Of a DNA stretch of 64,000 nt, positions 33,901 to 45,379 are shown piece after piece. Every line of letters starts with the position of its first letter. Positions within the stretch are counted from its first letter, which is position 1. The notes under the pieces were generated by a model. It was not told the origin of the DNA, searched no databases, and saw only the letters and a program-made list of their open reading frames with translations. Made by a program: the position numbers and the translations under genes. The stretch comes from Chamaecrista fasciculata (lineage: Eukaryota > Streptophyta > Magnoliopsida > Fabales > Fabaceae). The stretch lies in assembly GCA_003254925.1 (NCBI GenBank), contig QANZ01029362.1, positions 165,784 through 229,783 of the forward strand. Direction: 5' to 3'.

Positions 33901-36900
33901 ATCTTATCAATCTCCTTCCTACTCCTTTGCTCAATTTTTCTTCTCCACATTCTACTCTTTTCAATACTTCTCCTGATTATACTTTTCTTCGTGTCTTTGG
34001 TTGTTCTTGCTTTCCTCTTCTTAGACCTTATAATAATCATAAGTTGCAATTCAGGTCTGAAAAGTGTCTTTTTCTTGGTTACAGCTTTAAGCATCATGGT
34101 TATAAATGTTTGTCTCCTTCTGGTCGTCTTTATATCTCTAGAGATGTTAAATTCAATGAGTTTGAATTTCCTTGTTCAAGTATCTCTTCTCTATTTTCTT
34201 CTTATTCTACTTCATCTGATTCTTTGTCTGCCTTTTCTTCTGAAATTCCTTCTGTGTCAAATTTGTCTTCTGCTATTCCTTCCATAACATGTGATTCCTC
34301 TACTGATCATGTTCCTGAGTCTACTGCTTTATCACCATCTACTTCACTTGACAATTCTATTTTACCTACTGAGTCTACTGATATTGTGCCTAACATTGTT
34401 AAAAGTGCTGCTGTTCCTATTACAACTTCACAGATGCTATCTAAATCTTCTAGGCCTTATGATGTTTCTGGTCACTATATGCAAACACGAGCTAAGTCTG
34501 GTGTTTTCAAGACAAAAGCTTATCTTAGTCATGTGTTACCTTCTACAACTAAAGCTGCTTTGTCTGATCCAGTTTGGCTGCAAGCGATGAAAGAGGAATA
34601 TACTGCTCTACTTAATAATGGTACTTGGTCCCTTGTTCCACTTCCTTCTGACAGAGAAAAGATTGGGTGTAAGTGGGTTTTTCGAGTTAAAGAGAATCCA
34701 GATGGGACTATTAACCGTTACAAAGCCAGACTTGTGGCAAAAGGTTTTCACCAACAAGAAGGCTTTGACTATACTGAAACTTTTTCTCCAGTCATTAAAC
34801 CTCAAACTGTGCGTATTATTCTCACTATTGCTCTTACTAATGGCTGGTCATTATTTCAGTTAGATGTGAATAATGCTTTTCTTAATGGTACCATCCATGA
34901 AGACATTTATATGCAGCAGCCTCCAGGCGGGGGAATGATAGAGGAGTTACTCATTACTCTGCTCAAAGTGTGCATTTATCAGTAGTTAGTTAGATATGCT
35001 TAGCTGTCATATGGTTACTGTCATATGGTTAGTTAGGAGGTTTTGCTTAGCTGGACATTTCTGTTAGTTTCTGTTATATTCACACTGCTGTATAAATACT
35101 TTCTTCATGTAATTTCTCAGATCAAGTCAATACAATGCTATTCTCATTTCTCTTAATTCTCTAGTTTCTCTCTGCATTTTCATTTCTCTATCATGGCAGC
35201 CATATGATTTCCAAAGTATTCAAGAATCTTAGTCCATACCTCACAAGATCTTGAGGATCCAACAACAAGACGAAGCATGGAGTCTCCAAGTGAAGCAAAG
35301 AGCCATGACAGCAAGAACCTTAGTTTGCAAGCTTCACAAGTCTTTATATGGTCTGAAACAAGCACCTCGTGCTTGGTTTCAGAAATTGGCTACCACTTTG
35401 CTTCAGCTTGGGTTTGTAGGCAGTAAATGTGATCCTTCTCTGTTTATTCTTCATTCTTCTTCTGACATTACATATGTACTAGTGTATGTTGATGATATTA
35501 TCATCACTGGTTCGAATACAGCTTCTATTGATTCTCTTAAGCAGAAGTTAAACTCTACTTTTGCTCTTAAGGACTTAGGATCTCTTCACTTCTTTCTTGG
35601 TATTGAAGTTACTAGGCTGCCAAATAATTCTCTTCATCTTTCTCAGTCAAAATATATCTCTGATTTGTTGTCTAAAGCTAATATGTCTGAAGCAAATCCT
35701 ATGAATACACCTATGGTAGCAGGTTTAAAGCTTTCCAAGCAAGGAGATAACTACATGAGTGATCCGCATCTTTATAGGTCCATTGTTGGAGCCTTACAAT
35801 ATCTTACTATCACTAGACCAGAAATTAGTTTCTCGGTTAATAAAGTGTGCCAATTTATGAGTTGTCCTTTAGAAGAACATTGGATTGCAGTCAAGAGGAT
35901 ATTGAGGTATCTCAAAGGCACAATTTCTCATGGTTTGTGTCTTACAAAAGCGTCTTCTTTTCAGTTAATTGGCTACTGTGATGCTGATTGGGCCAATGAT
36001 GTTGATGATAGGCGCTCTACTTCTGGTTTTGGTCTATTTTTTGGTGGAAATCTCATCTCTTGGAGTTCTAAAAAGCAACCAACTGTTGCTCGTTCCAGTA
36101 CAGAAGCTGAGTACAGGAGCATTGCTTCTTTAGTTACAGAAATAACTTGGGTGACATCTCTTCTTTCAGAACTTTGTCTCTCTTTGGCCACAACTCCACT
36201 TGTTTACTGTGACAATTCCAGTGCTGTTGCTCTTTCACGAAATCCTATTTTGCATAATAGAACCAAGCACATGGAGCTTGATGTTTACTTTGTTCGTGAT
36301 AAAGTCATTCAAGGTTCTATTGCTGTTGTGCATATTCCTTCCTTGGATCAAACTGCTGATATTCTTACTAAACCGTTAGCTGTTACAAGGTTCTGTGATT
36401 TGAGGACTAAACTTCGGGTTTCTCCTAAAGACAACCCTCAGTTTACGGGGGAATGATAGAGGAGTTACTCATTACTCTGCTCAAAGTGTGCATTTATCAG
36501 TAGTTAGTTAGATATGCTTAGCTGTCATATGGTTACTGTCATATGGTTAGTTAGGAGGTTTTGCTTAGCTGGACATTTCTGTTAGTTTCTGTTATATTCA
36601 CACTGCTGTATAAATACTTTCTTCATGTAATTTCTCAGATCAAGTCAATACAATGCTATTCTCATTTCTCTTAATTCTCTAGTTTCTCTCTGCATTTTCA
36701 TTTCTCTATCAGTACCCTACCCATACCCTACCCATAATCATCCCTGCAGCTGTATCAAGAAATATATTCATTCCTGAAATTTCTGATCATTTGGTCATAG
36801 GAGCCTGATCCACATCAATTATCATCTCAACCAAAAATTTAAGCTATAAAGAAGTTCATGAATAGCTTTATTAAAGTCTATAACAAAAGAAAATGTTTAA

Positions 36901-39900
36901 TCACATGAAATTTATGTGTAAATGCTAATTTGAATGAATCTTACAGGGATTGAAATCGTAGAAAGGCTCTCCACCATGGGGATTGCTGTCAACCTGGTGA
37001 CATACTTGATTGGAACCATGCATCTGCCAAGCTCTACATCAGCCAATATCGTCACTGACTTTATGGGCACATCATTTCTTCTGTGTCTGCTTGGAGGTTT
37101 TCTAGCCGATTCCTTTCTTGGCAGATATAAGACAATTGGAATCTTTGCCTCAATACAAACACTGGTTAGTTAGCCAATTGTGTACCTGAAGTTACATTAA
37201 AGATCAAATATCATCCTTATTTTAAACTATTCATTGTGTAGCCTAAAATATTTTGGGTAAATTACACAAAAGGATCCTGTAGTTTGACCCATTTTCAGAT
37301 AGGGTCCCTGTAGTTTAAAAAGTATCAATTTGGGGCATGTGGTTTCCTCCGTTAGCAAATAGGGTCCCAAGTAGTCTTTTCCATCCAAATTAACGGAACC
37401 AAATTAGAATAAATTTTAAATGGACTGTTTTGTGATTTGAGCGTTTTTTCTATTAAAACAAACTTAAAAAAGGACTATATTACAATTTGAACAAAAAATA
37501 AGAGACTTCCTCCTTTATTCTCGCATTCTTCTTATTCTTCGTCTTCATTCCGACTTCAGCCAAACCGTTCCTTTCCTTCACCACCCGAACCGCGAACCAC
37601 CTCCGTCCAACACGTCGGAGGCATCGAGGAAGAAGGCGAAACTTCGAAAGGACGGCCAGCGGTGGTTCGCGGCGGAGATTTCAGGGTTCGTGAACAGCGC
37701 GACGGAAGCTGAGTTCGTTAATGTCACTGGCACTTTTCTGGGTTTGGAGCAGTGGAGAAGACGCGTTTCAACTTCATTGTTCTTCGGCGGAGAGTGGCGG
37801 TTCGCGGCAAGTTTTGTACAGACCTGGCCGGCGGCGGACGTGGGTGTTTCCCGCGGTGGTTCAAGGCCGTGATTCGCGTGGATCTGCAACTGGGTAACGG
37901 CGGCGTTCGTTTTTGGGTCAAGAACGGAGGTACTGTACATTTTCGATCAAGAGAATTGTTTGGTGAAGAAGAAGAAGCCGCGATTCTGAGGAACAAGAAA
38001 CCCATCAAGCTTTTTTTTGTGCATTTTTGAGTTTCTCTTGTGCATTTTTTGGTGAAGAACACTTGCTTCAAAGGAACCAGCGAACAAGAAGAAGCGAACA
38101 AGAAGAAGAAGCCACGATTCAAATTGCTTTTCTAGAGTTGGTTCAAATTGCATAATAGTCCCTTTTTAATTTGTTTTAATAAAAAAAGTTCAAATTACAA
38201 AACAGTCCATCTTAAAATTTATTCTAACCTGCTTCTGTTAATTTGGATGAAAAAAATCACCTGGGACCCTATTTGCTAACGGAGGAAACCACATGCCCCA
38301 AATTGACACTTTTTAAACCACAAGGACCCTATTTGAAAATGGGTCAAACCACAGGGTCTTTTTGTGTAATTTACCCAAATATTTTTAACAAAGCCAGAAA
38401 GTAACTAATTGATATAATGATAATAATTATTACTGCTAATGTAAGTTTGACAGGCGTACTTCAATTTACACCTGGACACTACATAAATTCATAAAAAAAT
38501 ATCAAGGCTTCTAAGTAATCTTTGCGGTTTTGACTGTTAAAATAATGGTGATTTCAGGGTACTGCGACATTGGCAATCTCAACAAAATTGCCACAGCTAC
38601 GTCCACCACCTTGCCATGCCACTTCTAGCAGACACACTTGCAAGCAAGCCAATGGATTTCAAATGGGAATTTTATACATAGCTCTTTACCTTATTGCACT
38701 GGGGACAGGTGGCCTAAAGTCTAGTATTTCAGGATTTGGAACCGACCAATTTGATGAAAAAGATGAGAAGGAGAAATCTCAAATGGCCTATTTCTTCAAT
38801 AGGTTCTTTTTCTTCATTAGTTTTGGAACTCTGACAGCCGTCACAGTACTTGTATATATACAGGATGAAGTGGGTCGAAGCTGGGCTTACGGAATTTGTT
38901 CTGTTTGTATGGTCATAGCTATAATTATATTCTTATGCGGGACTAAAAGATACAGATACAAGAAAAGCATGGGAAGCCCCATTGTTCAGATTTTCCAAGT
39001 CATATTTGCTGCTATAAGGAAAAGGAAGGTGGCACTTCCATACAATATAGGCTCTTTGTATGAGGATACTCCTGAGGCTTTAAGAATAGAGCACACTGAT
39101 CAGTTCCGGTAAGCTTATTTTCCTCTTCCATTATGACAACCAAGTCATTTTGCTATAATCCTTCCCTCTTTTTGTTAATGATCACATCAACTTTCAAGTT
39201 TATAAAACTCTAAGAATTCCTTGTACATAAGTTAAATATCAATTAAGGGTGTGGAGATCCCAAGAATTAAATTCCACTTAGTCATATAAAAAGCATAAAC
39301 CATTTCAACTCAAAAGGTTAAATTGCTATATAAAAGCCCATGATTACTTTTTAGTATAATCTCTTGCACTGACCATTTCTTGTCAATTGTAATAGTTTTC
39401 TGGAGAAAGCTGCCATTGTAACAGAAGGTGATTTTGAGAAGAACATGTATGGCTCAGCTCCAAACCCTTGGAAATTATGTTCTTTGACAAGGGTAGAGGA
39501 GGTGAAGATGATGGTGAGACTCCTTCCGGTATGGGCCACAACCATTATATTCTGGACCACGTATGCCCAGATGATCACCTTTTCAGTTGAGCAAGCCTCC
39601 ACCATGGAAAGGTCTATCGGAAACTTCCAAATTCCGGCAGGCTCTCTCACAGTCTTTTTTGTGGCAGCCATCCTAATCACTTTGGCTGTTTATGATCGAC
39701 TCATCATGCCCCTTTGGAAAAAGTGGAAAGGCAAACAAGGTAAGAAACAGAGGAGCCAATATATACTGGTATTTAAACATCACAACCCCACAACAAGTTG
39801 ACCAATATAAAAACTACTAAAGAGCCAAATATAGTTAAAACAAGGAATCTGGATTCTCTCATGTGAAAGAAAATAACTTGACAATATTATCTAGAGAAGA

Positions 39901-40779
39901 GAAAAAATAGAAAAAGTAGAACTTATTTAAGTGACTGATCCCGCTAGAAAGACAAAATAATTCTCTGTCTATTTTCATCATTATATAACACTGTCATAAT
40001 CAATTTAGTTAGCTAATAACAATAAGTGATGGCTATATATCTCGTGTCCCGTGTTTCCTATTAATATATGTGCTTCATAGCAGTCCCATTGTAAAAGAAT
40101 TTAATAAAACAAGGAAGATTAGCAAACAATAATAATGTACCCTTTCATGTGAACCTAGCTTAATTAAGTAGCTTCACCAATTAGAAGCAAAAACAGTGAC
40201 AAACAGAGAAATTAATCAACATAATTCATCTTCTTATGTGTGAAATTAACAGGTTTCACCAACCTGCAAAGGATAGCAATCGGGCTAGCGATGTCAGCAT
40301 TTGGTATGGCGGCCGCAGCACTATGCGAGAGAAAACGATTATCAGTGGCACACAGAGTCATGGACGAACGACCATCAACGACGTTGCCCATAAGCGTCTT
40401 CTTCCTAATTCCACAATTCTTCCTTGTTGGTTCAGGGGAAGCCTTCATATACACAGGCCAACTCGATTTCTTCATAACGCAATCCCCAAAAGGGATGAAA
40501 ACGATGAGCACAGGCCTATTCCTCACGACTCTGTCTCTAGGGTTCTTCGTGAGCAGCTTCCTTGTATCGGTGGTGAAGAAAGTGACCGGCGCGAACGGTG
40601 GACCGGGATGGCTCGCCGACAATATCAACAATGGAAGGCTCGATTTGTTCTACGCGCTGCTAACCATACTTAGTGTAATCAATTTCGCGGCGTTTATGGT
40701 GTGCGTGGTGTGGTACAAACCTAAAAAACCTAAATCGGCGGTGGAATTGGGGGCGATTGAGGCAGAGGAAGCGTGTTAA
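30950..40779 (+). CDS. NPF6.2: NPF6-type (NRT1.4-like) proton-coupled nitrate transporter (582 aa)
   Basis: The coding exons are 30950-30952 (the ATG alone), 31050-31155, 36947-37164, 38558-39108, 39396-39739 and 40253-40779. They total 1749 nt in frame with GT-AG junctions. This is a 12-TM MFS/POT-family plasma-membrane transporter. The ExxER proton-coupling motif is E39-E42-R43. Thr99 aligns with the CHL1/NPF6.3 switch residue Thr101, whereas Tyr349 replaces CHL1's nitrate-contacting His356. Signatures such as KSKTGGW, FLADSFLGRYKTIGIF, ALGTGGLKSSISGFGTDQFDE and FFITQSPKGMKTMSTGLFL support NPF6, closest by recall to AtNPF6.2/NRT1.4 and legume NRT1.3-like proteins. Intron 2 (5.8 kb) hosts a Copia element and intron 3 a Pack-MULE-like element. 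No exon is damaged. Confidence 0.92.
31989..32429. repeat. (GGGTATGGG)-rich MITE-like repeat, left part, split by Copia
   Basis: Inverted TACCCATA and TATGGGTA words occur at both sides. The left part starts near AAGATGATCAAAATACCCATA; the right remnant is 36717-36745 and ends ACCCATAATCATCC. No clean target duplication was found. The Copia element inserted into its right end. Confidence 0.55.
32430..32687 (+). repeat. Copia 5' LTR (258 bp)
   Basis: Identical by eye to 34936-35193 and 36454-36711. It contains a TATA-like GTATAAATAC near 32584 and a short internal repeat of TCATATGGTTA. Confidence 0.95.
32748..34984 (+). pseudogene. Copia pol, first part: protease, integrase, start of RT
   Basis: An open frame of about 745 codons. 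It holds the aspartic protease motif DSGASNH (about 32748), GAG-pre-integrase sequence (LWHRRLGHSH), and an integrase core with Asp in YTDVWG, Asp in QSDWGGEF and Glu in NGTVERKH. A Ser-rich linker and the RVT_2 start (WKWVFRVKENPDG-like KCKWVFRVK) follow. It runs through LDVNNAFLNG and stops soon after entering the internal LTR. The polyprotein lacks gag and the catalytic YVDD half, so it cannot function alone. Confidence 0.9.
34936..35193 (+). repeat. Third, internal copy of the Copia LTR
   Basis: A complete 258-bp LTR is embedded in the RT coding region. It is preceded by GGGGGAA, like the real purine tract, but followed by TGGCAGCCATATG rather than the primer site. Confidence 0.95.
35194..35312 (-). 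pseudogene. Inverted Copia gag fragment
   Basis: Read on the minus strand, this encodes a UBN2/gag-like stretch (WLFASLGDSMLRLVVGSS, then CEVWTKILEYFGNHMA). It is the only gag sequence in the element and is in reverse orientation to pol. Confidence 0.75.
35313..36456 (+). pseudogene. Copia pol, second part: RT catalytic half and RNase H
   Basis: The open frame resumes at VCKLHKSLYGLKQAPRAW and includes the catalytic YVDDIIITG. It then runs through the RNase H domain: GYCDADWAND, STEAEYRSIAS, VYCDNSSA and the HMELDVYFVRDKV end. It stops at the 3' purine tract. The open frame appears to start upstream in the inverted gag piece, so the true N-terminus is lost. Confidence 0.9.
36454..36711 (+). 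repeat. Copia 3' LTR (258 bp)
   Basis: It directly follows the purine tract at 36443-36453 and is followed by the duplicated GTACC. Confidence 0.96.
37255..38376. mobile_element. Pack-MULE-like element in NPF6 intron 3, 1122 bp
   Basis: An exact 9-bp duplication AAATATTTT lies at 37246-37254 and 38377-38385. The terminal inverted repeats are about 235-240 bp (37255-37496 and 38143-38376; ends GGGTAAATTACACAAAAGG). The unique interior, 37497-38142, is far richer in G+C than its surroundings (for example GGCCGGCGGCGGACG near 37827) and has open frames on both strands. A gene fragment captured by a Mutator element is the natural reading; I could not identify the donor. Confidence 0.85.
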
Positions 40780-41131
40780 ATTGAAGAAGAAAAAGAAGAA
40801 TAGGGATTGGAATTTGATATGATTTTGTGTGTATACGAATTACGAAGAAGAACGGGATGGGTATGTTCGTTGTGAGATTGTAGTGTAGATATGGTGATTG
40901 TTCTTCATGTTCTTCAACGTTCAGGATTGGCTTTTTCTTTCATGTATGACTCATACATAGTAATAACATGCATGCATGGATGCGATATGTAAGAATATTG
41001 TTCCATATATCCCATCACAAAGCAGCTTTTGTTATGGCCTTTTTTTGCTACGTTTTTTGCTTTGTTTCTCGTTATAGTCTTCTTGAATTCTCAAGGCCAT
41101 TAAGGCCACAATGTCATATTGTCATGTATTG
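40780..41131 (+). other. NPF6 3' flank and UTR
   Basis: This interval holds the 3' UTR side of the transporter gene up to the LINE insertion. No separate feature is seen. Confidence 0.6.
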
Positions 41132-41147
41132 AAGGACAAGAATAAAA

Positions 41148-43552
41148 TTCGTTATTAATGCGCTGAATCAGACCTTGATAGATATTGGTATTGAGGCCAG
41201 TTTGAGTAAGGTGATTATGACTTGTGTTTCTTCTTCTTCAATGCGTCTTTCTTGGAATGGTGATAGGTCGGATTCTTTTTCCGTTTCTAAAGACATCCGT
41301 CAAGGAGATCCGATTTCACCTTATCTTTTTGTTTTATGCATTGAGAGACTCGCGCTCTGTATTTAGCACTTTATTGCTAGGGGTCTTTGGAAGCCCATTT
41401 CTCTTTCTAGAGGTGGCCCGTCCCTCTCCCACCTTTTCTTTGCTGATTATTTGATTCTGTTAGCTGAGGCTTCTCTTGAGCAAGCGTCTGTTGTCAAGGA
41501 GCGTTTGGATATGTTTTGTAAGGCCTCTGTTCAGAAAGTTAATGCTTCTAAGACTAGAGTCTTCTTCTCCCACAATGTTAATCATAACAGGAAGACTCAG
41601 ATTTGTGATGAGTTGGGTTTTGAGGTTACTTCGGATCTTGGTAATTATCTTGGGGTGCCCCTGTTTCATAATGCTGTCAAGAAGTATAATTCCATGCATA
41701 TTCTTGATAAAGTGGAAAGAAGGCTTGGAAGCTGGCAAGTGAATTTTCTCAACACAGCAAGGCGTTCTGTTCTTATAAATTATGTTATTAATGTGCTGCC
41801 CTTTTATACAATGTAGACTGGCAAGCTCCCTGTCTCTATTTGTGATGATGTTGAGAGGAAGGCTAGGGATTTCTTGTGGGGTTCTACTAGTGCCAAAAGG
41901 AAAGTTCATCTGATCTCTTGGGATAATGTTTGTCAGCCCAAGTCTTGTGGGGGCCTGGGTTTTCGTCGTTTAAGAGATGTTAATAAAGCCTTCATGATAA
42001 AAAATGCATGGGATCTTATCACGAAGTGGGATGCGCTTTGGGTTAGGACGGTCAAGCATAAGTATAAATGTTCGAATGATGTTATCCAGTCTATCTCTCG
42101 GAGGACAGATTGCTCTAACACATGGCGTGGCATCTTTGAGGTTTGGCCTAAAGTTACTGATGGGGTTTCTTGGAGGTTAGGGGATGGTTCTTCTATTAGG
42201 TTTTGGCAAGATAGCTGGGTTAAAGATTGTGGGCCGTTGGAGTGTTGGGCTTCCGCGTCTCTTACCAGGTTTGAACGTGAGAGGCCTGTGAGAGATTTTG
42301 TTGATGATATGGGTCATTGGCGTCTTCATTGCTTTCGTCACTTGCTGCCTCAGTGGGTGTGTGAGAATATTCTTGGGACTCCAACTACTACTTTGCGTGT
42401 TTCAGAGGATTTGCCGGTTTGGAGGTATGAGAATGATGGTTCTTTTGCTGTTAAATCGGCCTATTTATCTCAAAATCCTATGACTAACCCTCATAGTAGA
42501 CGACTTTGGGATCTTATTTGGAGATGGTGGGGTCCACCCAAAATTCGTATTTTTATGCGGAAATTAGCCCATGATCGAATTTTGGTCAATTCTGTTTTGC
42601 ATCACAGGAATATATCTCAGGTTGATAATTGCAGTGCTTGTGGTGATCTTGAAACTCCCATCCATTGTGTGAGAGATTGTGGTCGTGCTAGAAACTTGTG
42701 GATGAGATTGATTAAACCCCAGTTTTGGGAGAGGTTCTAGTCACATCTCCTCTACAAGACTGGATTTTACTTAATTTTTCTTCGAAGTTTGGTCGACAGG
42801 ATCATTTTGGTGTGCCGTGGAGTATTGTGTTTGGTTATGCAATTTGGGCCATTTGGACAGAAAGGTGTTGTGCTGTGTTTGATGGTGCTAATGAATCCAA
42901 TGATGACTTGTATATGAGGTGTATGCTCCGGGTTAGGGAGTTTGGCAGTATGTCCAAGAAGCTTAATGTTAAGCATCTTCGTGTTGGTAATAATTTGCAT
43001 GTGGGGTGGACGTTTCCTAATGCAGATTACATGAAGTTCAACGTTGATGGTTCTTTCAGTTATAATGGTGGTGGTGCTTGCGGTGGCGTTCTTCGGGATG
43101 CGTGTGGCACGTGGGTTACGGGCTTTACTCAACGTCTGGGTTGCTGCACTATCACTATTGCTGAGTTAAGTGGCATTCTTAATACCCTTAGCCTTGCAAG
43201 GAAGCTAAGGGTATCCAAGCTGATTATTGAAGTTGATTCACGTTGTGCTGTGCAAATGTCGAATAATGCGGTCCCTCATACTCATCCAGCTTTTTTGATT
43301 GTTCAGAACATCCGTAGTTTGATTGCTGCTCATGGTTGGCGAGTGTCTATTTTCCATGTTTTCCGTGAAGCCAATCGGGTGGCGGACTGTTTGGCAAGTA
43401 TGGCGCATAATCTTAATGATGGCCTTCATGAGCTTCAGCATCCTCCTTCGCTGTGTTTGCAAGCTCTCAAGCTTAATTTTGAAAGGGTTAGTTGGCCTCG
43501 TTTTGTTACTGTTTAGTGCTGGTTTTTAGTCCCTTGTTTACCAAAAAAAAAA
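41148..43552 (+). mobile_element. 5'-truncated LINE with 16-bp target duplication
   Basis: A 16-bp exact duplication, AAGGACAAGAATAAAA, lies at 41132-41147 and 43553-43568. The A tail ends at 43552. The element begins within the RT domain, a normal result of incomplete target-primed reverse transcription. It lies about 370 bp downstream of the NPF6 stop codon. Confidence 0.95.
41157..43516 (+). pseudogene. LINE ORF2 relic: RT, zf-RVT, RNase H
   Basis: RT begins near the A block (LIDIGIEASLSKVIM) and continues with IRQGDPISPYLFVLCIERL. At the catalytic box FADD has become FADY (about 41442-41455), so the RT is dead. The thumb (LGNYLGVPLF), connection and zf-RVT (CSACGDLETPIHCVRDC) follow over 41450-42740. 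An RNase H domain lies at about 43020-43420 with NVDGSF, IAELSGIL, EVDSRCAVQ and the ANRVADCLA end. There is an in-frame stop near 41816 and frame shifts near 41365 and 42730. Confidence 0.9.
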
Positions 43553-43568
43553 AAGGACAAGAATAAAA

Positions 43569-44560
43569 AAGAATAAATGAATAATAAAATCTATTTTTGT
43601 GACATTAATTATTTGTGAGAATCAACCATTGACTTATTAAACTAGCTATACCTCGACCAAAATGGTACATATATATAAGATGGTACATACAGCGTTTGCA
43701 TGCATGAATTTTTTTCTTCTAAAAAACAGATAGAAAACTGATTCATTTTTACTCACTTTTTAGTTCAGTCCGTATAATTTATTTATTTCAATCGTCATTT
43801 TAGTCATTAATAGTTAAATCTATAAGTAATATTGTTTATTCAAGGATCGATCTTGTGAAAGAATAAGATGAATACCTAATTCGAATTCGAAGTATGTTAT
43901 ATTAACTATATTATTAGTATAGTAGCAGAATTAAGATCAAAGCTTTAATATATTTACCTCAGACTTTTATACATCATCATATGTTAAACTTATTAGTAGT
44001 TTCAAATAAAAAATATTTTCGCAAACTTAAATATTAAGGAGATTAAAGCTTAAATACATGTAAAACATAACGAATTATTAACAAAAAACATTGTAGAGTT
44101 CAAATTAAAATTTTAGAAAAATCATAAAAGGTTAAAGTTGAGTTCAAACTAAAATTATTAGAAAAATTTTAGTGTTATTTTTTGTGGTGTTGGTTTTTTT
44201 TTGTTTCAAAATGGTAATTTATATTTCTATGATTATTCATTTTTTAGGTGCCATTTAATAACCTCATTTGCTAATTAACGGCTCAAGTTGGATAAAAAAT
44301 AATTCGTCAAAAGTCATAATCCATAACTCTAAATTCATTACAATCACCTGAAACGAGAGACATATATGATAAATTTCACTCATTTAAATGTGAAATAAGC
44401 TATCAATTTTTTAGACTCGATTTGATTGTTTATTAACTACATTAGGTACCTCGGCTCGGCAATGAAAGCACTAGTTATAAAAACAATGGAGAAATTTGTC
44501 ATATATGAATTGTTTTTAAAGGATCAGATTCCATTACCATCATATATGTCATATATGAAC
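43569..44560. other. AT-rich intergenic DNA
   Basis: No gene, tRNA or clear element was seen here. Confidence 0.6.
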
Positions 44561-44569
44561 ATAAGTCAT

Positions 44570-45175
44570 AACCCTCAAATTCCATTGACTTGAGAATCAG
44601 ATTCCATTACCATCATATATGGCACCAAAAGCAGGAAACACGGGGAGAGAATTGAACTATATTGAAGACTTTTCCAAACTAACTTCAATTCATGGGTTGA
44701 TGTAGACGAAATTAAAGAAGACCCCTACACAGTGATCATTTGATCTTTTATATATGATTGATTCCTTATAAAAATTAAAAGCATTTGAGGGAATATGAGA
44801 AACACAAATCCAAAATCATAGGAGCCAACCTATTAGGCATTAAGATCACATTTTCTTATTTCCTTATCTTCTTTCTTTTCTAGTTTCTTGTGTGACGTTT
44901 GCTGTTATGCATCTATAGTTGAATGAACACGCAGTCATATCAGCAGTTTGAGGAATATGAAGCACCATATATATATATGACAATTATATAAATCTAGCTA
45001 TATATATTGATTCATATGACAATTATGGTCATGTCCTAGGGACAGGGAATAATGCTTTATTTCGTAGCATAAGGTCAAACGTACCCTTTGATTCCCGGAA
45101 AGGGTACAATATAATTGAGTTCAATTACTCGTATATTCTTCATTACCACACGTTGATACTAGTGGTTTTAAATAC
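44570..45175. repeat. Tandem duplication unit A (non-coding, unknown)
   Basis: Ordered blocks match unit B at 46250-46700 and 48713-48855: CATTGACTTGAGAAT, AACACGGGGAGAGAATTG, CATAGGAGCCAACC, CAGTCATATCAGCAGTTTGAGG, GGAATAATGCTTTAT, CCCGGAAAGG and GTTGATACTAGTGGTTTTAA. I see no open frame conserved between copies. Confidence 0.75.
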
Positions 45176-45379
45176 CTTGTCTGTCTATTAATCCAATCAC
45201 TACTAATTAATTTTTTTTTTTCGAACCTCTACTAATTAATAAATTTAATATGCTGAGATAGCATATATTACCATGTGTGCATGTTAAAAATGGCAATTAA
45301 GGGATAAGATATTCGATAATTTTATCATTAATTATATCTGATAAATCATCTGAGATCTCTAGCCAACTCCAATACTTGC

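Larger units (their letters stand above)
32430..36711 (+). mobile_element. Young, internally rearranged Ty1/Copia retrotransposon in NPF6 intron 2
   Basis: It is 4282 bp long with a 5-bp duplication GTACC (32425-32429 and 36712-36716). LTRs begin TGATAG and end CTATCA. Order: 5' LTR, primer site TGGTATCAAAGAC complementary to initiator tRNA-Met, protease (DSGASNH), integrase, RT part 1, a third LTR, an inverted gag piece, RT part 2, RNase H, purine tract (ACGGGGGAA) and 3' LTR. gag is missing from its usual place. It lies in the same orientation as the transporter gene. Confidence 0.96.

Noticed and set aside
33829-34590. Leu/Ile-rich plus-strand frames that look like membrane proteins inside the Copia element
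   Set aside because: Alternative-frame readings of the T-rich Copia pol sequence, which has unmistakable integrase and RT motifs in the main frame.
40212-40673. Open frames of about 140 codons on both strands in the last NPF6 exon
   Set aside because: Shadow frames of the transporter exon, which has strong family signatures.
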